From contig NC_072456.1 of NCBI RefSeq assembly GCF_027596085.1, positions 24,891,218 through 24,955,217 of the forward strand: DNA of 64,000 nt, in the 5' to 3' direction. Positions 17,078-30,600 of this stretch are shown here, piece by piece; the first letter of the stretch is position 1, and each line of letters begins with the position of its first letter. A program made the position numbers and the translations under genes. The notes beneath the pieces were generated by a model, which ran no database searches, was not told where the DNA came from, and saw nothing but the letters and a program-made list of their open reading frames with translations. The stretch is from Anoplopoma fimbria. Taxonomy: Eukaryota > Chordata > Actinopteri > Perciformes > Anoplopomatidae.

Positions 17078-20000
17078 ATGACTCGTCGTGTGGCGGTGAT
17101 TGGAGGAGGGAGCTCAGGTCTGGCCTGCATCAAGAGCTGTCTGGATGAAGGTCTGGAGCCGGTCTGCTTCGAAAGCAGCGATGACATCGGTGGTCTGTGG
17201 AGGTTTAAGGTCTCACTACGCGCAGGTTCCCGTAATTCCACAGCATGTTTAGCAAATTAGGATTATTATTGATCGGGGTATTCTATTGCAGGAGAATCCA
17301 GAGGCAGACAGGGCCAGCATCTACCACTCTGTCATCATCAACACGTCCAAGGAGATGATGTGTTTCAGTGACTTTCCCATCCCTGCACACTACCCCAACT
17401 ACATGCACAACTCCCTCATCATGGACTACTTTCGGTTGTACGCCGACCACTTCCAGCTCACCAAACACATACGTTTCAACGTAAGGATGCTCCACTGACA
17501 GCCTTTCCAGGGTTTGATTTCTCTGTACCTGAAAGCGTGCAACATTCTCAAATGTAAGATATTGTTTAGTGCGTAGTAAAAGTCTGTCTTATCTGTTTGT
17601 GCCTCTCTGTTGTTCAGACCAGAGTCTTGCAGGTGAAGCAGAGATCAAATTTTTCTCAATCGGGCCAGTGGGACGTTGAGACAGAGAACAAGGATGGCCA
17701 AAAGCAGAAACACATTTTTGACGCTGTGATGATCTGTATCGGACATCACTGCCACCCAAACCTGCCGCTGCACGACTTCCCAGGTACCATTAACCGGATG
17801 ATAAATATCCTTAAGTGTACGCAAGGAGGAGTAGGGCTGATAGCGCTCCAGCAATGTGTAGAGGAAAACCTTTGACACAGTCTGAAGGAGCCTCTAATTG
17901 CGACCCTGAACAATGTCATTATGTGATACTGTATCAACAGAAAGCAGTGCCACCCAAAGAGAATGATGTCAGTATTTTTGTGTCCTCAACTTTGGTCTAG
18001 AATTTATTCTAAGGGCAAAGCTCCAATTTCTACTTCACGTACAGATAAAAAAAAATTGTTGCAAAAGTAGAGAAATGCTGTGTCTTATTTTATTTTTTTT
18101 TTTTTAAGGAATTGACACTTTCAAGGGAAAGTACTTCCACAGCCGAGACTACAAGACTCCAGAGGAGTGGAGGAATAAAAAGGTGGTGGTGATTGGAATA
18201 GGAAACTCTGGAGGAGACATCGCAGTGGAGCTGAGCAGAGTCACCAAGCAGGTTGGGATGAGTCCCGTTACGGACAATAAAAACAACGTGTTAAACAAAT
18301 CCACAGTGCAGCCATAAAGAAAACAATCTGATAGTTAAATTAAAGACGGATGCACCCAATATAACCAGGCAGTTGTTGAACAATTGAGTGTCTCAATGAT
18401 TGTGCTTTGTAACGTAGACCAAGCCCAGCAGTTGATATGGTGCTTTTTAATGTTCTGTAGCTGTAGCATGAATGCTGCTAATTGAGTAAAATGTTGCTAC
18501 GTAATGCTTCATCCACACACTAAACATTCGGCTGTGTCTATCTTTCAGTTAACAGCGCCACATCATTTAGTCCATTTTTTGAAATCCTCTTCTTTCTTTA
18601 TATCATTTTAAATACTAAAACTTCTCGTTCTATCCTAATGACGTGTCCTCTTTTTCCCAGCTTTACCTGAGCACTCGGAGAGGAGCCTGGATTCTGAACC
18701 GAGTCGGGGACAACGGGGTGCCCCTTGATTTGCATTTCAACAGGGTGTTGAATTTTTTGCAGAGCGTCCTGCCCTTCAGTCTGACCTGTGGTATAGCAGA
18801 GAGCCGGCTCAACCAAAGATTTGATCACTCTCTGTACAATCTGAAGCCAAAGCACAGGTACTGTATTTTCCATCTGCTATTTTTCACAATTATATATATA
18901 TATATTACAGTTAAAGCCGCAAATATGAGAAGCTCTGACTGTTAGCCCGATGACATTTTCTCATGGACCACAGACAACAAATCTAAACAGTTATGCTGCC
19001 CCCTGGACATTTCCTGGGAATTATTTGTATGCATAGTGCGTACCCTTTTTCTGTAAAATATTACAATATGCAAACAATGGTCCCAACAAATATCCCACAA
19101 TGCAATGCGGTAGTGATGACAACGTTCATAACAGACACTGGAGGAAAGCTTTGTAACCTCAATAACGCTTCAATGTAAGTGTAAGTGTAAAATTTCCACT
19201 TTTTTCTAGGCGTAATAAATATTTTTAAATGAGTTCAGACTTTTTAATTCTCACATATCATTGTTGGTCCCGTGAGGTTTGCCCGGGTTACCATGGTTAC
19301 GCATCTCCAACCGGCAAGGGGGCTCACAGGAAGTGACGTGGTCATTACAAAAAGATAAATACTACCGTTTATTAACACAAAACTTTGTTGATCATCAGGT
19401 TTTTAGTTCTCTTCAGTATTAGAGTTATCCAGTGACAACTGTCTGTCCATCCATGGATTAATTGCAAATAGGAACTGCTAATAGAAAATTCGGCCTTTTT
19501 ATGATGGTGCAATTTTGCTTAAATGTAAACAAATTTAAGCACAAAAAAAACAGTTTTAGCCTCTAATCTAACTCAATTCCACAAGAAATATTATGATTAT
19601 GCCCCCAAATACAAGTCAATTCCTCAAACTGTAGAAACATAACTTACTGAATATTTATCTCAGGTTCTTCAACCAACATCCCACAGTGAACGATGAGCTT
19701 CCCAACCGCATCCTATCTGGAACGGTTCAGGTGAAACCCAACATCCGCAGGTTTCAGGGGTCCAGTGTGGAGTTTGATGATGGAAGTGTTGTGGAAGATG
19801 TCGACCTGGTGGTAGGTTTACATATTTGTTCACACACACACAGCATCAGTATAGTTGGCCTGTAGTGTGTGACTGAGAGGAGTCCCCCTGTCTTGCAGGT
19901 GTTTGCCACAGGTTACAGGTTTTCCTTTCCATTCCTGGCCTCACATGTGGTCTCGGTGACCGAGAACAAAGCCTCTCTGTACAAGTTCGTGTTTCCTCCT

Positions 20001-22002
20001 GAGTTGGAGCGCCCCACTCTGGCTATCATCGGTCTAGTGCAGCCGCTGGGAGCCATTATGCCCATCTCTGAGATGCAGGCCAGGTGGGCCACGCGTGTCT
20101 TTAAAGGTAATACTGGTTGCAATCTTTTGTCAGTTTTTTTTTACAGAAGTATTTTGTATTTAACGACTAACTAAACTTCAAAGTTTTGTCTGGAAACCCT
20201 GGAAATAAAAAATAAAAAAAGCCTCTTGAATGTGAAAACTTATCATCGAGGCGGGGCTGGAAAAGGGGGAAGGGGGTTGCATCTATTGTCGGCTAATCTT
20301 TTGTAACCAGTGTTAATATCTGGTGATGCAATGTGTCTTTCTACACTGTGATAAGAGTGTGTGGAGGAAGTATTATGTTGTTAAATCGTACTAATTTAGC
20401 AGCAGGCTGGTTATCTAGCTAGCTTGTTAATTCCACCATGCTTTCATGCTACGGTTACAGAACATTAAAAATCACCACAAGAACTGCTAGGCTAGGTCTA
20501 AGTTACAAAGCACAATTATTGACACTCGGAGTGAAAAACCTCAGCTCAAGTCTCCAATCACAGGTTTTGCTCTGCACTGGATTGGAATTTTCACATGGCA
20601 TTTTTTTGCAAAACTCTGTACATTGTTCTCTACATAAGACACTGGAATCTGACATAAGGCACTTGTTTGCCACTTCAAAACATTACCGTTCATAATGCCA
20701 CGTACCACCTGGCCAAATTGCTTCATTGTTGAGTCATCAATCAGAATGACCACTTCAGAAAGACCCACAGGACACAACAACGAAAGAAGCCAACACAGTA
20801 GCAAGAAGAAGGGAAGAGGGAGGGTGATATTAAGAAGGGGAACAAAACAAAATTTTCATTCACGCTTCATAATTCAGGACTCACCAATCATACCGTTTAC
20901 ATCAGTTGTTGAGGCTACACTGACCGATAACTATATTTTGGGAATTGGATTTAAAAACACAGACAAACTAGTTTGAATGTACAGTGAGGTCCAGGAAACA
21001 GCAATAATCCACTTGGTTTTGTTCAGAGATATGTTGCACTGATTTGCTAGCGTCAATCGGCAATGCCATTCGCTAGCATGCAGATTAATGTTATGATTAT
21101 GGTTCGGTCAGAGTGCTGTAAAGGGTCTGTTATTGTGGGAAAATACAGTATGAACTTAAAACATTTGTGAATTTGAGTTTACATGGAAGGCTGGGATTTG
21201 TTTATGCTAGTGTTTAACATTGTTGCAATGCATATTAATAACACAATATGTAGAATTAAAATATAAAATGTGTAGATTTGGACCTGAATCCATCTACAGC
21301 AGCACTATATATACCCACATACATTGTTTTTTTAGTTGGAAAAAGGGTTGTTTGGGGCTTTAGTGACTCTTTAAGAAGACAAACCACTGTGTCACAATGT
21401 CTCCTTTCAAACAGGCTGCACCAAGCTTCCCTCAATGGATTCCATGCTGAAAGATGTCCAATGCAAGCAGGCGACAATGGCCAAAAGGTACTGCAGTGGA
21501 TTCACTCAGCTTTTTGGATTTCTTGCATGTTTGGGATTTTAAAGGCACCAGATCTTGTTATGCACAACATGGTCTTTTTTCCAGGTATGTGTCCAGTCAG
21601 AGACACACCATCCAGGTTGACTATGTCGCCTACATGGATGAGATAGCAGAGCTGGTGGGAGTTCAACCCAGCTTGCTGAGGCTGCTGCTGACTGATCCCA
21701 GGGTGGGACTGAATGTGATGCTGGGTCCCAGCACACCGTACCAGTACCGTCTCAGAGGACCAGGGAAGTGGGCCGGAGCCCGTCAGGCCATCTTCACTCA
21801 GTGGGAGAGAGTGGCTCAACCCATGCAGACCAGACCCTGTGATGATCCAGAACCCAAGAGATCCTTTAAGTGGCCTCTGATTCTGGCGGCTGCTGCTGTG
21901 GGCTCGGCCGCCGCCTACGTCAACAGGAACAACCTTCAGGCTTTCCTCCAGGATCCCACTGCGCTGTTTGACAAGATAAAAGTTTACCTTCCTGCACAGT
22001 GA
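17078..22002 (+). CDS. fmo5: FMO-B: FMO5-like flavin-containing monooxygenase (9 coding exons, 557 aa)
   Basis: Coding exons are 17078-17209, 17292-17480, 17618-17783, 18109-18251, 18661-18857, 19664-19811, 19899-20106, 21415-21487 and 21585-22002; all introns are GT-AG and the frame is open throughout. Motifs are FAD-binding GGGSSG (residues 9-14), FMO signature [11 protein letters not shown] (167-177), NADPH-binding GIGNSGGD (192-199) and FATGY (327-331). The segment [19 protein letters not shown] strongly recalls FMO5, a branch that in mammals acts partly as a Baeyer-Villiger oxidase. A hydrophobic segment (about 515-531) precedes a further 26-residue tail, so the protein runs past the usual membrane anchor. 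FMO-C is the nearest paralogue. Donor sites after exons 1 and 4 (GTCTCA, GTTGGG) are weak. The FMO5 assignment is by recall and needs a tree. Confidence 0.92.
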
Positions 22003-22783
22003 TCTGCAATTCATGCTTGTTCCACTCGTTAACATGTGTTAATCTTTTAACACATTCATCATACAAGTTTTTACAGTTAACACTATATTACCCAACAACA
22101 TCGTAAATGGACAATATACAAAGATATGTGAATGACGCCACCTCATGGCCTCATGAAGACTGATTTTATACTATGCTAAGCTATTCAACATATCCCATAT
22201 GTGATTATTTGTATCCCGGTCTGGGTTCTCTAACTTCTTAGCAAAGCATACTATTTTTTCAAATAGCTAATTATCTATAGCTTTTATTTCATATGTTCAT
22301 ACTTTTACAATCTCCAAGTATGTTCTGTCCTTGCTTCTCACTGTATAATCTTGAGATCATGTGGTTGAAAGTATCTCTCCCTGACAGGAAATCATCCGTA
22401 AACGTGAGATTACATACCTCATACCTCAAAAAACCTTATGAATGAGTTAAAAAGGATGAATGGCAGCATTTATGGTGCTGTTCTTTGGAAACAAATCTGT
22501 GTAATGTCTTTATGTAGTTTGTAATTTGCGTTTAATATATAAGGGTGAAAAAAGTAATTTAAACAAAAAAGATCAGGGAAAAACAATACCTAAACATGGC
22601 TGAAAGGCAAAGATGCTAAATTTTATGTTTAGTTTTATTACCAGCTCTTTCTATTAACATACATGTTAAACTTAACTAAATGTATTCATATGTAATTTGC
22701 ATTGTCCAGCTGCTTTCTACAGAATGGATTGCTATACCATTTTTACCAAAAACTAATGCTCAGTCCATGTTTGTATGAATAAA
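22003..22783 (+). terminator. FMO-B 3' UTR with poly(A) signal at 22778-22783
   Basis: AT-rich sequence runs from the stop codon to AATAAA at 22778-22783. This is the first canonical signal I see after the FMO-B stop, giving a 3' UTR of about 0.8 kb. Confidence 0.55.
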
Positions 22784-22799
22784 AAGTACACCTCGATAT

Positions 22800-25482
22800 T
22801 TTGGGTATTCTGTTGGAATTTTTTACTTATTATGATTTTCAATTAAAAAAGATAATTTTGCAAGTCAAGAAAGTTGCAGTTTGTCGTAATACCATTTTGT
22901 TTTAAATGAAACCGCTCTGTAGGCTTACTAGCTAGCTTGGTAACTTAGCCACGCCTGTGCACAAATTTAACATTATATTACCTCATGTGTTATACCCATA
23001 GACTGTATAAAAACCAGTGAAATGCAATCCCAGCGTCTTTTGATTTGTGCATAACATTGATGTTATTCACCATAAAGCACTCACTTCTTTTTCTCCAAAG
23101 TAAACCATCACCACAAAGAGTCTTAAGTTTAGTGACTTGAATTAACCGAGGTGACACTTAACAGACTGCTAGCGGCTGTGACGGCATCCAATCAATTTAG
23201 ACCATTTTAATATGTTTCTCTGAGCAACCACAGACGCATCTGCCTGAAGGTCATCAGTTAACTCGTCCCTCTGTCTTAATCCTGTCCGAATGCCGTATAA
23301 CTTTCCTTTGCTGTTGGAAAATCTTTTCTAACAACTAGACATTTTGATGCTTTTTACAGTTTTGATTTAATGTTTAAAGATTGCTAACCTTTTTGGAAGG
23401 CCGGGGCAAAATGCCTCTATCGTTGCCAACTTACTCAAGCATTTTTTTGATTGATGTTTGCTATGAAAAAGAGGTTATGGGGATTTACAAATTTTTGAAA
23501 CAACCTCACCTTTTGCCCATTGGTTTTCTCCAAGGATTCTTTTTATTAGGCCAGTAAGAAAAGAACAAGCAAGACCCGTTGTTCATGTGAGCACATCCTA
23601 GTAAGAAACAATCTGGCATTTTAGCTTCCTTGACTTTTAAGTGCGTAGTCTAGTCAACAATTTCTTTGTCTTCCACCGTCACTGTATCATTGACTGTATA
23701 TAAGAAGTTGACGTACTCACTGTGACGTCATCAATAAGTTTGTGGACAGCTGTTCAGAAGCTTCGGAACAAGGAATATATACAATTGTAATTATAGGGTT
23801 TGCAATTTGGCCGTCTCCAACTTGATTTTTTTCAACCATAGCTGCTTTCCAAATGGCATACTTTTTCTCATTACATAATGATGCAAGCAGTATGCATTCC
23901 AATGGGACATACTATTTCCTCAAAACATGGCATCTTGAACTTTTACCCTCTGGCTCATACATCTGTTGAGCAAAGGATTTTGTATTAGAGTAGCTAGAAG
24001 AGTGAATGGATGTAGTAGGACATTGTGGTATTTTTGGCACACTGCATTTGACATATTATGTATTGTGACATAATAAATAAATTAAATACATTTCTGGCAT
24101 ACTAAATAGTATGGTAGTATATGTATTTTGAACCCATAGCACGTAGTGACACGAGGGTGGAGTTAAGTACGATAAGACTCTGAATAAGGCATTTTCAGGC
24201 GACCAAAGCTTTTACAATTAACCTTCAATGAACTTAAAATGCATTGTGAAAGGGTTAAAGCTTGTAGACAAAAATGTAGGCAACTCCCAGGCAGGATCAT
24301 AATGTGCTAAAGGTTATTCCTTTGTCTACTCTAAACCTTTGTAGTGAGCTTTCTCTTTTTTGCATCTCAGTTGGTAAGTGATTTGCAATATTCCATGGAA
24401 AGATTGTGTAAATTTGGATTTGGTTGATTTGGATTTTAATGCCAACAAATGTCAGTTCTGTTTCTCATTAGTTGTTGGATGAAAGGATGAAGCTTTTTTG
24501 CAAGCTCCAAGTGACGCACAGCTGACTGTATTTTCTGATTTTGGATTTGATCCATTAGGTAACCCAGTTACCTTTCTTTTCTCGTATGATTTGTATATTT
24601 AATTATGCATATTTTTATCTTTGCAATTCTTACCCTAAATGATCTTTTATCTTTTTTTCCATGCAATTTGACAGAACTTTAATCTTAATTGCTTTTTAGA
24701 TCGAGAAATATATTTTCCTTGAACACACTTTCATGATATATTTAAGTCAAAGTTTATTACATTCATTTGTCAGCTGTCATGTACAAAAAACAATCTCATA
24801 CAAGGAGAGGAGTTGTTTTGAACCACATTTAGCTTTTACTGTAATTCTTTTACATATTTTGTATTTAATATGACATAAACAAACAAATGACAGTTTCTAG
24901 GCTGCATGTGTTGTTTGCTTGAATAAAATAACAATGATAATATAATTATTAGGCATTTAACACGGTATTTGTTAACCGTCGCAGTTAAAACGTTTTCTAT
25001 AGAAGTAAAGTCACATTGACTAGTGCTTTGATTTATAATCTGTCATTAAAGGCTTTTTCCTAGATAAACAGAGGACTTTTTAGATTATTAGAATAGCTTC
25101 AAAAGCAAAGTTGGATTTTTCTAAGGGCCATGAAACCAAAGAGCAGCTCAGGACATTTACAAAGCCACTATCAAGTATATTGGTCGTGGTCATAAACGCG
25201 TCACGCAGGTCATGAGGACGTCTGCTGCTATTGTACGTTGATATTTCATATCATTTTCATGGTGTGAGGTTGAATGACTAGATACATATTAACTCATGAT
25301 AAGTTATAGTAGGTCATATACTGTATATAAGTTATCAACACTGAAAGAAGGCAACAGATATGTAGTTTATTACCAGGAATAAATATTGATGATGACCAAC
25401 TTGCTCTTTAATGTTAAATTTAGGGCTAGTGTGAAATTTTCACAGAACCATAAAGTCTCAGAAAATATCATTATTATTATTA

Positions 25483-25542
<60 letters not shown>

Positions 25543-26100
25543 GTTGTATTTATCATAATGATTATAATGATTCTTCTTATAATAATTCTTCTTATTATTA
25601 TTTATGATTTATTATTATTTTATTTATTATTATTTTATTTATTATTATTTTATTGTAATAATAATGACAGAATTATAAACCTGATTGAAAAAATAGCATG
25701 TTAGTAATATTTTATATAACTGAAGCATGTAAGCTTTAAATTCACCACTACATAAAAAAAGAAAGCTGTGAGCTTTTAAAATCATTTCCAAAAACGTTTT
25801 TAATATTCTATTAATCGAAAAACAGGTTTAAAGGATGTTGAAGCCTTATAGACGTTATAAAGACGGCTGTGGATTTTGTGCAATAAAGGGAATAAATACA
25901 GTGCTGATTCCTGTATATGGTAGATGTTAAAAATTAGTAAAGACCAATAATAGCATTGCGTTAACAACAGTTTATGGACTTACCTTTAAGTCACACACTT
26001 CTTTTTTCAATATTGTAAATAAGCAAATCTACGCAGTATGATAACTGCCATTTTCAATACTGCAGTGTAACTCTACGACCCTTCATAGCTCCATTAATGC
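22800..26100. other. Intergenic DNA between FMO-B and FMO-C
   Basis: No exon or RNA gene is supported. The block 23845-24160 has words seen in a common teleost repeat (AATAGTATGGTAGTATATGT, ATTTTTGGCACACTGCATTT) with partly inverted ends, so it is probably a non-autonomous DNA element. A (ATT)n microsatellite lies at about 25470-25660. The rest is featureless AT-rich DNA. Confidence 0.5.
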
Positions 26101-26157
26101 ATCTTCTTGTTTCACAGGTAAAAAACATTTCTCAGTCCTTTACTCCAGAGCTGAAGT

Positions 26158-29100
26158 ATGACTCGTCGTGTGGCGGTGATTGGAGGAGGGAGCTCAGGTC
26201 TGGCCTGCATCAAGAGCTGTCTGGATGAAGGTCTGGAGCCGGTCTGCTTCGAAAGCAGCGATGACATCGGTGGTCTGTGGAGGTTTAAGGTGGGTCTCAG
26301 GTTGGACTTCATTTATTTATTGACTTTTATTTTAGTCATTAAGTAGATCTAGAAAGTAAGGGTTGAATATGTTTCTTCTTCCTGGCTGTGTTTGCAGGAG
26401 AATCCAGAGGCAGACAGGGCCAGCATCTACCACTCTGTCATCATCAACACGTCCAAGGAGATGATGTGTTTCAGTGACTTTCCCATCCCTGCACACTACC
26501 CCAACTACATGCACAACTCCCTCATCATGGACTACTTTCGAATGTTCGCCGACCACTTCCAGCTCACCAAACACATACGCTTCAACGTAAGGATGCTTAG
26601 CGAAGATAAGATTCCTCTGTCCTTGAAATTATGCTTTAAATGTCATCCCGATATCAGATGTAAAATGTTGTAGAATAAGATTTAAGACAGTTGAATTTAT
26701 TGTCAGTAGATAATAAGAATAATAATAACTTTATTTATATAGCACCTTTAAAAGCAGAGTTTACAAAGTGCTTTGACAGACAAAGCAGAAAAAAGCAATA
26801 AAACAACAGAAAGCTCAACAATGAGGCCCAACAAAGCAAGACAAACTGAGGTAAGAGTTAACCCACATAAAACAGTACAGTATTTATATAAAAAAATATA
26901 ATAAAAAATTATATAATAAAATAATAATTATTATAATAAAATAATAATAAATAAAATAAATAAAATAAATAAAATAAATAAAATAAATAAAATAAATAAA
27001 ATAAATAAATAAATAAAACTAGTAAAATAAATAAATATAAATAAAATCATATAGTAAAATAATTTAGTAAATCCAATAATAAACTAAAGCATTCAAGCGA
27101 CGACATCACATACAAGCCAGTCTGTAAAAAAATTTTTAAGAAGTGATCTAAACGAGATTACTGATGCTGCAAGCCTCATCTCCTCAGCCAGGTCGTTCCA
27201 ATCTGTCTCTCTGTTGTTCAGACCAAAGTGTTGCAGGTGGAGCAGAGATCAGATTTTTCTCATTCGGGCCAGTGGGACGTTGAGACAGAGAACAAGGATG
27301 GCCAAAAGCAGAAACACATTTTTGACGCTGTGATGATCTGTATCGGACATCACTGCCACCCAAACCTGCCACTGCACGACTTCCCAGGTACCATGTACAG
27401 GGTAAACCTGTAATTTTGTCATGTGACCCCTTGAAATTAAGTCATGTGTACTTCCAACCCCTTTGCTAGGGTTGGAAATGTAAATGGTTTGTGAGCAGTT
27501 CCACCCAAAGAGGTAGTTTCATGTGGCTTTTTTCATATTTTCTGAAGTGTTTTATGCCCGATGTTACTGATGATAAGTGTCTGAAACCATCTATTTTAGG
27601 TTTATGATATCTTTGATCGTGCATTATGTTTAGAAAGAAATGTCATAACATATTGACGAAACTAGAACAAGGATTTTATTTATTTATTTTATGTATTTAT
27701 CACCTAATAACAATGTATGAAAAAAAACCTTGTATCAGAAGCATGTATTCAGTTATTGCAAGGCTTTGCACAAAAATAAAGTCTACCAATGATTAAACAT
27801 GTAATGCATTTGATCTGGTTGTGACAAATCTGTCCTCTAAGGAATCAACACTTTCAAGGGAAAGTACTTCCACAGCCGAGACTACAAGACTCCCGAGGAG
27901 TGGAGGAATAAAAAGGTGGTGGTGATTGGAATAGGAAACTCTGGAGGAGACATCGCAGTGGAGCTGAGCAGAGTCACCAAACAGGTTGTGCCTTCATGGA
28001 TCTTTAAACCAACACACATCATGAAACGTTAATGTCCTCACTTTGACATGGTGCTGGCATTAAGTTGGTTTACTTCATGTATCTTATATCTACAGGTGTA
28101 TCTAAGCACTCGGAGGGGAGCCTGGATCTTAAATCGAGTCGGAGATGACGGTCTTCCCCGCGATATGCTCAACACCAGGTTGACTTTGTTTGTGCGGCAA
28201 ATCTTTCCCTTTGGATTAAAGTGCAGTGTGGCTGAAAGAAAGCTCAACAAAAGATTTGATCACAGTCTGTACAACTTGAAGCCAAAGCACAGGTATGGAA
28301 GCAACAGCGTAGCTAAGTCCAAGATATTTGTTTGTACTGCAGTATTACTTATCAGTGTGCATTATAAATCTCAGGTTGTTCAGCCAACATCCCACAGCGA
28401 ACGATGAGCTTCCCAACCGCATCCTATCTGGAACGGTTCAGGTGAAACCCAACATCCGCAGGTTTCAGGGGTCCAGTGTGGAGTTTGATGATGGAAGTGT
28501 TGTGGAAGATGTCGACCTGGTGGTAGGTTTACATATTTGTTCACACACACACAGCATCAGTATAGTTGGCCTGTAGTGTGTGACTGAGAGGAGGCCCCCT
28601 GTCTTGCAGGTGTTTGCCACAGGTTACAGGTTTTCCTTTCCATTCCTGGCCTCACATGTGGTCTCGGTGACCGAGAACAAAGCCTCTCTGTACAAGTTCG
28701 TGTTTCCTCCTGAGTTGGAGCGCCCCACTCTGGCTATCATCGGTCTAGTGCAGCCGCTGGGAGCCATTATGCCCATCTCTGAGATGCAGGCCAGGTGGGC
28801 CACACGTGTCTTTAAAGGTAATCTGTATAAAAAAAAAAACTTTTTCCTCCAAAGAAATACTTTGAGTATAAGAATCCACTCACTGTAGCTCTCTTCATAA
28901 ACAGGCAGCATCAAGCTTCCATCAGTGGCTTCCATGCTAAAAGATGTCCAGTGCAAACAGGAGACAATGGCAAAAAGGTAGAATTGTGGATTTTCTTAAC
29001 TTAACAGTTGTCTATTTTGGATTTTAAAGGCACCAGATCTTGTTATGCACAATGTGGACTATTTTCCAGGTATGTGTCCAGTCAGAGACACACCATCCAG

Positions 29101-29487
29101 GTTGACTATGTCGCCTACATGGATGAGATAGCAGAGCTGGTGGGAGTTCGACCCAGCTTGCTGAGGCTGCTGCTGACTGATCCCAGGCTGGGACTGAATC
29201 TGATGTTCGGCCCCGGTACTCCGTACCAGTACCGTCTCAGAGGACCAGGGAAGTGGGCCGGAGCCCGTCAGGCCATCTTCACTCAGTGGGAGAGAGTGGC
29301 TCAACCCATGCAGACCAGACCCTGTGATGATCCAGAACCCAAGAGATCCTTTAAGTGGCCTCTGATTCTGGCGGCTGCTGCTGTGGGCTCGGCCGCCGCC
29401 TACGTCAACAGGAACAACCTTCAGGCTTTCCTCCAGGATCCCACTGCGCTGCTTGACAAGATACAAATTTACCATCCTGCACAGTGA
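26158..29487 (+). CDS. fmo5: FMO-C: FMO5-like flavin-containing monooxygenase (9 coding exons, 557 aa)
   Basis: Coding exons are 26158-26289, 26398-26586, 27222-27387, 27842-27984, 28096-28292, 28375-28522, 28610-28817, 28905-28977 and 29070-29487, each the same length as in FMO-B. All introns are GT-AG and the joined frame is open. FAD (GGGSSG, 9-14), FMO signature ([11 protein letters not shown]), NADPH (GIGNSGGD) and FATGY motifs are intact. Exon 1 is identical to that of FMO-B at the nucleotide level, and exons 6-7 with the intron between them are nearly so. Exon 5 (residues 211-275) is strongly diverged. Other introns differ, and intron 3 is enlarged by a LINE tail. It is probably a functional tandem duplicate of the same ER-membrane monooxygenase. 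Confidence 0.92.
26702..27060. mobile_element. LINE 3'-end fragment plus (AAATA)n tract in FMO-C intron 3
   Basis: CTTTATTTATATAGCACCTT followed by TTACAAAGTGCTTTGACAGA is the hallmark 3' UTR of a teleost non-LTR retrotransposon. It is followed by a long AAATA/AATAA-type simple repeat (about 26930-27060). FMO-B lacks the insertion at the equivalent intron. Confidence 0.7.
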
Positions 29488-29620
29488 TCTGCAAGTCATA
29501 TAATCAATATATAACAATTAAAACAATCTGAATAGATAATGCTCAGCCAGCTGCCTTAATGTAGACACAAATTCTTGCTAAATGCAACACATTAAAACTG
29601 CATTCATTAAAAAACGCTTT

Positions 29621-29626
29621 AATAAA
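29621..29626 (+). terminator. Poly(A) signal of FMO-C
   Basis: AATAAA 134 bp after the FMO-C stop codon; the first canonical signal in that 3' flank. Confidence 0.6.
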
Positions 29627-30280
29627 CAACAATATTTAAAGCTTTTTGTTCACTAATGCATCGACGCCCTTATCAGTTATTGTTATAATTAAAGTATATT
29701 GAATATTTCAAAGCTTCTAGTGGGTTTTTGTATGAAGCTTCAGATATCCATCGTCAATCGGACTTAAAAAAAAAGAAAAGTAGGATTTGATCTCATTTTG
29801 GATATATAAATGTAATTAATGGTGCTGTTAGATTGCTGCTAGACGGACTGGCAAGCGGGAGAGCAAACACACGCAATGTTATTTTTGAAAGGCTAAACGC
29901 AAATAAATATGGATTGAAGCTGAATATTTCGTTAGATATGAGCACGATGTGAATTTTGGAAATGATTACTGTGATTACTGCACCATGACACCATTTTCGC
30001 TGAGGCCTTCTGCAGCATCGCAGTCTGATAACAAATTACTTGTTTTTCCAAACTGTCACTTCGCCTTCAACTCTCAGCTCTTTCTCTTATCTTACATCTG
30101 CTACTTTCTGTCCTGACTGTACTTTTCTGAGAAGATAGCAATTTTTTTTATCTCAGACCTGCTACTTTACTCCATTTTCTTCTCCTCCTAGCCTATCTGT
30201 TTTCTCACATGATACATTTAATTCCCTTTTCCTGACTGTCTCTATACGCCAACTCTCTCTGAAATGTTGTTGAGTCTACA

Positions 30281-30600
30281 TAAGATAAGATAAGATAATC
30301 CTTTATTAGTCCCGCAGCGGGGAAATTTGCAGGCTTACAGCAGCATAGAGTAAAGTGCACACAAGAGACATAGTAAAGAAAGACAAGATAAAAATAAAAA
30401 ATGAAAATAAAAAAAAAACAAGTATTATAAATAAGCAATAAAAACAGTAGAAAAACAACAATAACTGAAATATAATATTTACAGACAGAAAAAAACTATT
30501 TTAACTATTATTGCACAGTGTAATGTATTGCACAGGTTTTTATTGTCATGTTTGTATTGTCATGTGTCATGTGGTCTGCTGGGAGCAGAGCTGGTTGTGC
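30281..30600. mobile_element. LINE 3'-tail fragment with (AGATA)n end
   Basis: TAAGATAAGATAAGATAATC followed by CTTTATTAGTCCCGCAGCGG and GGGGAAATTTGCAGG is a familiar teleost non-LTR retrotransposon 3' end in reverse orientation. It grades into A-rich sequence and a TATTGCACAG-type motif. No reverse transcriptase sequence is present. Confidence 0.7.

Noticed and set aside
19285..19335. GTTACCATGGTTAC palindrome and a TGACGT motif in FMO-B intron 5, resembling an RFX X-box and a CRE
   Set aside because: The X-box core does not fit fully and a single intronic occurrence has little weight.
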